From Comamonas sp. (lineage in GTDB: Bacteria; Pseudomonadota; Gammaproteobacteria; Burkholderiales; Burkholderiaceae_C), in the NCBI GenBank assembly GCA_019236485.1, contig JAFAIY010000599.1, positions 1 to 8,207 of the forward strand: a DNA stretch of 8,207 nt, written 5' to 3'. Below are positions 5,329 through 8,207 of this stretch, piece by piece. A program made the position numbers and the translations under genes. The first letter of the stretch is position 1. Every line of letters begins with the position of its first letter. The notes beneath the pieces were generated by a model. It worked only from the letters and a program-made list of their open reading frames with translations. It ran no database searches and was not told the origin of the DNA.

Positions 5329-6879
5329 ATGACAAGCAAATACATGGCTCTGCCCAAGGGCATGAGCGAGAGCGGCTTTGACGCTGCCATCGAAAAGTTC
5401 AAGCAGGCCCTGGGCGCCGAGAACGTGATGATCAAGGACGAGCAGGTGCGTCCCTACACCAAGGTGATGATGGCCGTTCCCACCGAGGAGCACACGCCAT
5501 CGGCCGTGATCACGGCCACCACCGTGGAGCAGGTGCAGGCCGTGGTCAAGATCTGCAACGAGCACAAGGTGCCCGTGTGGACCATCTCCACCGGCCGCAA
5601 CTTCGGCTACGGCTCGGCCGCTCCGGGCCGCCGCGGCCAGGTGGTGCTGGACCTGCGCAAGATGAACAAGATCATCCACGTGGATCCCGAGCTGTGCACG
5701 GCCCTGGTCGAGCCCGGCGTGACCTACCAGATGCTCTACGACTACCTCGAAGAGAACAAGATTCCGCTGATGCTGTCGTTCTCGGCACCCTCGGCGATTG
5801 CCGGCCCTCTGGGCAACACCATGGACCGCGGCGTGGGCTACACCCCTTACGGCGAGCACTTCATGATGCAGTGCGGCATGGAAGTGGTGATGGCCAACGG
5901 CGACGTGCTGCGCACCGGCATGGGCGGCGTCAAGGGCGACAAGGCCTGGCAGGTGTTCAAGTGGGGCTATGGCCCGACGCTGGACGGCATGTTCACCCAG
6001 GCCAACTACGGCATCTGCACCAAGATGGGTTTCTGGCTGATGCCCAAGCCTCCGGTGTTCAAGCCGCTGGAAATCCAGTTCGATGAGGACAGCGATATCA
6101 GCGAAATCGTCGAGTTCATCCGCCCGCTGCGCATCTCCCAGGTCATCCCCAACTCGGTGGTCATCGCCGGCGTGCTGTGGGAGGCCTCGACCTGCAACAC
6201 CCGCCGCTCCGACTACACCACCGAGCCCGGCCACACGCCCGACGCCATCCTCAAGCAGATCCAGAAGGACAAGCATCTGGGCGCCTGGAACGTGTACGCG
6301 GCGCTGTACGGCACCAAGGAGCAGGTCGACGTCAACTTCAAGATCGTGCAGGACGCGCTCAAGAAGCTGGGCAAGGGCCGGCTGATCACCGAAGAGATGG
6401 CCGGCGACACCCAGCCCTTCAAGTACCGCGCCCAGCTCATGTCGGGCGTGCCCAATCTGCAGGAGTTCGGCCTCTACAACTGGCGTGGGGGCGGCGGCTC
6501 GATGTGGTTCGCCCCGGTCACCCAGGCGCGCGGCAGCGAGTGCGACAAGCAGAAGTCGCTGGCCAAGAAGATCCTCAACAAGCATGGCCTCGACTATGTG
6601 GGCGAGTTCATCGTCGGCTGGCGCGATATGCACCACGTGATCGATGTGCTCTACGACCGCAGCAGCGAAGAGGAAACCAAGCGCGCCAACGCCTGCTTTG
6701 CCGAGCTGCTCGACGAGTTCGAAAAGGAAGGCTATGCCGTGTACCGCGTGAACACGGCCTTCCAGGAGCGCGTGGCCCAGAGCTACGGCAAGGTCAAGCG
6801 TGACGTGGAGCGCAAGATCAAGCGCGCCCTGGACCCCAACGGCATTCTGGCCCCGGGCAAGAGCGGCATCGACATCTAA
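5329..6879 (+). CDS. pchF: 4-Cresol dehydrogenase (hydroxylating), flavoprotein subunit
   Basis: This 516-residue protein of the vanillyl-alcohol oxidase/PCMH flavoprotein family oxidises 4-cresol through a quinone methide to 4-hydroxybenzyl alcohol and then 4-hydroxybenzaldehyde, passing electrons to PchC. The FAD-binding domain spans about residues 50-230 (TISTGRNFGYGSAAPGRRG; GNTMDRGVGYTPYGEH) and the substrate domain the rest. Residues equivalent to those of P. putida PCMH are found one position lower: Tyr94, Glu176, Glu379, Tyr383 (covalent FAD attachment, in QEFGLYNWRGGGGSMW), Trp393, Glu426, His435, Asp439, Tyr472 and Arg473. The position of PCMH Arg512, however, is Lys511. No signal peptide is visible (MTSKYMALPKGMSESGF), although the enzyme family is reported as periplasmic. 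The start has AAGGAAA seven bases upstream. A eugenol or vanillyl-alcohol preference cannot be excluded, but the neighbouring genes favour 4-cresol. Confidence 0.93.
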   Translation: MTSKYMALPKGMSESGFDAAIEKFKQALGAENVMIKDEQVRPYTKVMMAVPTEEHTPSAVITATTVEQVQAVVKICNEHKVPVWTISTGRNFGYGSAAPGRRGQVVLDLRKMNKIIHVDPELCTALVEPGVTYQMLYDYLEENKIPLMLSFSAPSAIAGPLGNTMDRGVGYTPYGEHFMMQCGMEVVMANGDVLRTGMGGVKGDKAWQVFKWGYGPTLDGMFTQANYGICTKMGFWLMPKPPVFKPLEIQFDEDSDISEIVEFIRPLRISQVIPNSVVIAGVLWEASTCNTRRSDYTTEPGHTPDAILKQIQKDKHLGAWNVYAALYGTKEQVDVNFKIVQDALKKLGKGRLITEEMAGDTQPFKYRAQLMSGVPNLQEFGLYNWRGGGGSMWFAPVTQARGSECDKQKSLAKKILNKHGLDYVGEFIVGWRDMHHVIDVLYDRSSEEETKRANACFAELLDEFEKEGYAVYRVNTAFQERVAQSYGKVKRDVERKIKRALDPNGILAPGKSGIDI

Positions 6880-6894
6880 GCCGCCAGCCCAAAG

Positions 6895-6932
6895 AAAAGC
6901 CGCCCGTTTGAAAACGCCGGGTGGCTTTTTTT
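6895..6932 (+). terminator. Intrinsic terminator of the pch operon, probably bidirectional
   Basis: A 12-base stem (6895-6906 with 6918-6929, all Watson-Crick pairs except one G-T) has an 11-base loop. It is followed by a T-run to 6932, 16 bases after the pchF stop. On the opposite strand the same stem is followed by TTTTCTTT, so it could also stop transcription of the convergent DUF2076 gene, whose stop codon is at 6950. Confidence 0.88.
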
Positions 6933-6949
6933 ATCTTTGGACGGCCGGA

Positions 6950-7666
6950 TCAGGCAAAGCTGTCGTCGTCGAAATAATCGCCGCCGCCGTCGAAGCCGTC
7001 ACTGCCCGCATCGAGCACATGATCGACCCCGGCGTCGCGGGCCAGCTGGTTGGTGTTGCCGCTGTCGCCATAGAAGTTCTGGGTAATGTTTTCCTGCACC
7101 TCGGGCTGGTGGCCGCCGCCACCGAACAAGCTGTTGCCGCCGCCATGGTGGTTGCCCATCAGGTTTTCCAGTCCGTTGAAGAGAAACATGCCGCCGGCGA
7201 CGCCTGCCGCGGCCGCTGCGGCATTGCCCAGAAAGCTGCTGCCGGCCGCAGCAGGCTGCGCATAGGCCTGCGGTGCCGCGGCACGGGGCGCAGCGCCGGC
7301 ACCGAACCAGCGCTCGCGCCAGTTGGGCGCCTGCTGCGGCGCGGCGGGTGCATAGCCGCCGTCATCGACGGGACGCTCCGGCGCGCGGCCGAACTGCGTG
7401 CCCAGCCCGCCCGACAGAAAACTGCCGGCGCCGGCCTGCCCCTGGCCTTGCTGGACCTGCTGCTGCAGCTGGCTGATCTGCTGCTGCGCCTGCTGCAAGG
7501 CCTGCTCCAGCAGCAGCGTGCGCTGGGCCAGCCAGTACGCGGCATCGGGCACCGCAGCCAGTCCCTGACGGACCACGGCCTCGGCCTGGCCATCCTTGGC
7601 CTGCCCCTGGGTCTGACCCAGGCGCTGAAACAGCTCTTGCAGCAATTGTTGCTCTTGAGGGGTCAT
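6950..7666 (-). CDS. DUF2076 domain-containing protein
   Basis: The 238-residue protein begins with the characteristic DUF2076 opening MTPQEQQLLQELFQRL. This is followed by VVRQGLAAVPDAAYWLAQ and a Gln-rich coiled-coil-like helix at about 52-75. A flexible Ala/Pro/Gly-rich middle follows. A hydrophobic segment comes next (about 144-165, GSSFLGNAAAAAAGVAGGMF), which could sit in or against a membrane. The tail is acidic and Gly/Asp-rich, ending GGGDYFDDDSFA. Family members have been annotated as possible periplasmic sensor proteins, but no Sec or Tat signal is visible at this N-terminus and I assign no function. The ATG at 7666 has AAGGAAAG about four bases upstream. The gene faces the pch operon and shares its terminator, and it is divergent from the FKBP gene. 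There is no sign that it takes part in cresol metabolism. Confidence 0.85.
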   Translation of the reverse strand: MTPQEQQLLQELFQRLGQTQGQAKDGQAEAVVRQGLAAVPDAAYWLAQRTLLLEQALQQAQQQISQLQQQVQQGQGQAGAGSFLSGGLGTQFGRAPERPVDDGGYAPAAPQQAPNWRERWFGAGAAPRAAAPQAYAQPAAAGSSFLGNAAAAAAGVAGGMFLFNGLENLMGNHHGGGNSLFGGGGHQPEVQENITQNFYGDSGNTNQLARDAGVDHVLDAGSDGFDGGGDYFDDDSFA

Positions 7667-7688
7667 GATGCTTTCCTTTTATGCAGTC

Positions 7689-7702
7689 ATCTGGCACCAG
7701 AT
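7689..7702. repeat. Inverted repeat ATCTGG-CA-CCAGAT upstream of the DUF2076 gene
   Basis: Six-base perfect arms around two bases lie 23-36 bases upstream of the DUF2076 start codon, in the zone expected for its promoter or leader. It is a candidate operator. No convincing -35/-10 pair could be fixed for either gene in the 227-base spacer 7667-7893. Confidence 0.35.
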
Positions 7703-7810
7703 ATGCGGCCAGTATGCGTGCCTGCAAGACCGCGAATGTGAAGCCCATGCAAGCACTATTTGCGATGTGTAACAAAACTGCTGCCGAGCACCGCCGGGCC
7801 GCCCATGGGA

Positions 7811-7873
7811 CAATGCCTGCCATTGCGCCACAGCCGTGGCTGCGTTCCATTGTTCGTACGGCCCGAGCCGTAC
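7811..7873 (+). repeat. Three consecutive short inverted repeats in the FKBP-gene leader
   Basis: CAATG-CCTGC-CATTG (7811-7825), CAGCC-GT-GGCTG (7831-7842) and GTACGGC-CCGA-GCCGTAC (7856-7873) follow each other directly. The third, with seven perfect pairs, is the most stable and ends 20 bases before the FKBP start codon. They may be operators or RNA hairpins in the leader. None is followed by a T-run, so they are not terminators. Confidence 0.4.
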
Positions 7874-7893
7874 CCACCAACTGCATATACACC

Positions 7894-8207
7894 ATGGAAG
7901 TTACCCAACAATGCGTGGTCGCTCTGACCTGGACACTGAAAGACACTCTGGGCGAGGAGCTGGACGTGCTGGACGAGCCCGTGGAGTTTCTCGTCGGCGG
8001 CGATGACCTGCTCAAGCGCATCGAGGAAGCCCTGCAAGGCCATGTGGTCGGCGACAAGCTGGACCTGCATCTGGAGCCCGAAGAGGCTTTCGGCGACTAC
8101 GACGAAAACCTGATCTTTCTGGAAAAGCGCGAACTCTTCCCCGAGGAGATCGAGGAAGGCATGACCTTCGAGGGCAGCGCCCTGCCCAAGGGCTGCAGCC
8201 CCGTGCC
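7894..8207 (+). CDS. FKBP-type peptidyl-prolyl isomerase, SlyD-like (5' part, cut by window edge)
   Basis: The first 104 codons are in the window and the frame stays open to the edge. The segment VEFLVGGDDLLKRIEEALQG, then HVVGDKLDLHLEPEEAFGDYDENLI (about residues 29-72), is the typical SlyD-like FKBP pattern. Here the fold starts with one strand group, and the chaperone insert-in-flap domain follows the GDYDE region (here from about LEKRELFPEEI). These cytoplasmic proteins speed up prolyl isomerisation and act as folding chaperones; some also bind nickel through a His/Cys-rich tail, which cannot be seen here. The ATG at 7894 gives the expected N-terminus (MEVTQQCVVALTWTLKD), yet no clear Shine-Dalgarno sequence precedes it, and the strongest leader hairpin lies just upstream. 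No alternative start codon was found nearby in frame. Confidence 0.87.
   Translation, partial: MEVTQQCVVALTWTLKDTLGEELDVLDEPVEFLVGGDDLLKRIEEALQGHVVGDKLDLHLEPEEAFGDYDENLIFLEKRELFPEEIEEGMTFEGSALPKGCSPV

Noticed and set aside
5047..6636. Open frame of 529 codons on the minus strand opposite pchX/pchF
   Set aside because: It has His/Leu/Gly/Ala-rich shadow composition, no domain, and lies opposite a fully conserved flavoprotein.
1..8207. CRISPR array, tRNA or rRNA genes, insertion sequences, integrase or attachment sites
   Set aside because: No regularly spaced repeats, no tRNA-like cloverleaf or CCA-ended segment, no transposase-like protein, and no long terminal repeats flanking the pch cassette were seen by eye.

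Overview
The window looks like chromosomal DNA of a high-GC betaproteobacterium, most likely in the Comamonadaceae (Comamonas/Delftia-like). The reasons are the GC-rich codon use, the gene families present and the 4-cresol catabolic genes. The genus is an inference from recognition and was not tested by alignment. There are no rRNA, tRNA, CRISPR, phage or insertion-sequence features.

Left part (1-2590), all on the minus strand: the first 61 bases hold the start of a small lipoprotein gene, cut by the window edge. A 370-base AT-richer spacer follows, with a TATAAT-type promoter reading towards the lipoprotein. Then come a JmjC/cupin ribosomal-protein oxygenase (RoxA/YcfD type, 432-1562) and an AraC/XylS-family activator (1640-2590).

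Centre (2591-6932), plus strand: a 385-base divergent regulatory region leads into a compact four-gene operon that matches, in order and content, the p-cresol (4-cresol) methylhydroxylase cluster pchA-pchC-pchX-pchF. PchF (flavoprotein) and PchC (cytochrome c) form the flavocytochrome that oxidises 4-cresol to 4-hydroxybenzyl alcohol and on to 4-hydroxybenzaldehyde. PchA, the aldehyde dehydrogenase, makes 4-hydroxybenzoate. PchX is a small Tat-signal protein of unknown role. The operon ends at a clear intrinsic terminator. The divergent AraC-type gene is the obvious candidate regulator.

Right part (6950-8207): a convergent DUF2076 protein gene on the minus strand, a divergent spacer rich in short palindromes, and the 5' part of a SlyD-like FKBP prolyl isomerase running off the window.

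The catabolic unit with its regulator sits as a self-contained cassette between general cellular genes. The points most worth following are the role of PchX (possible Tat escort for the leaderless PchF), a Lys in PchF where the classical enzyme has an active-site Arg, a TTG start for PchC, and perfect inverted repeats in the pchA and FKBP leaders.
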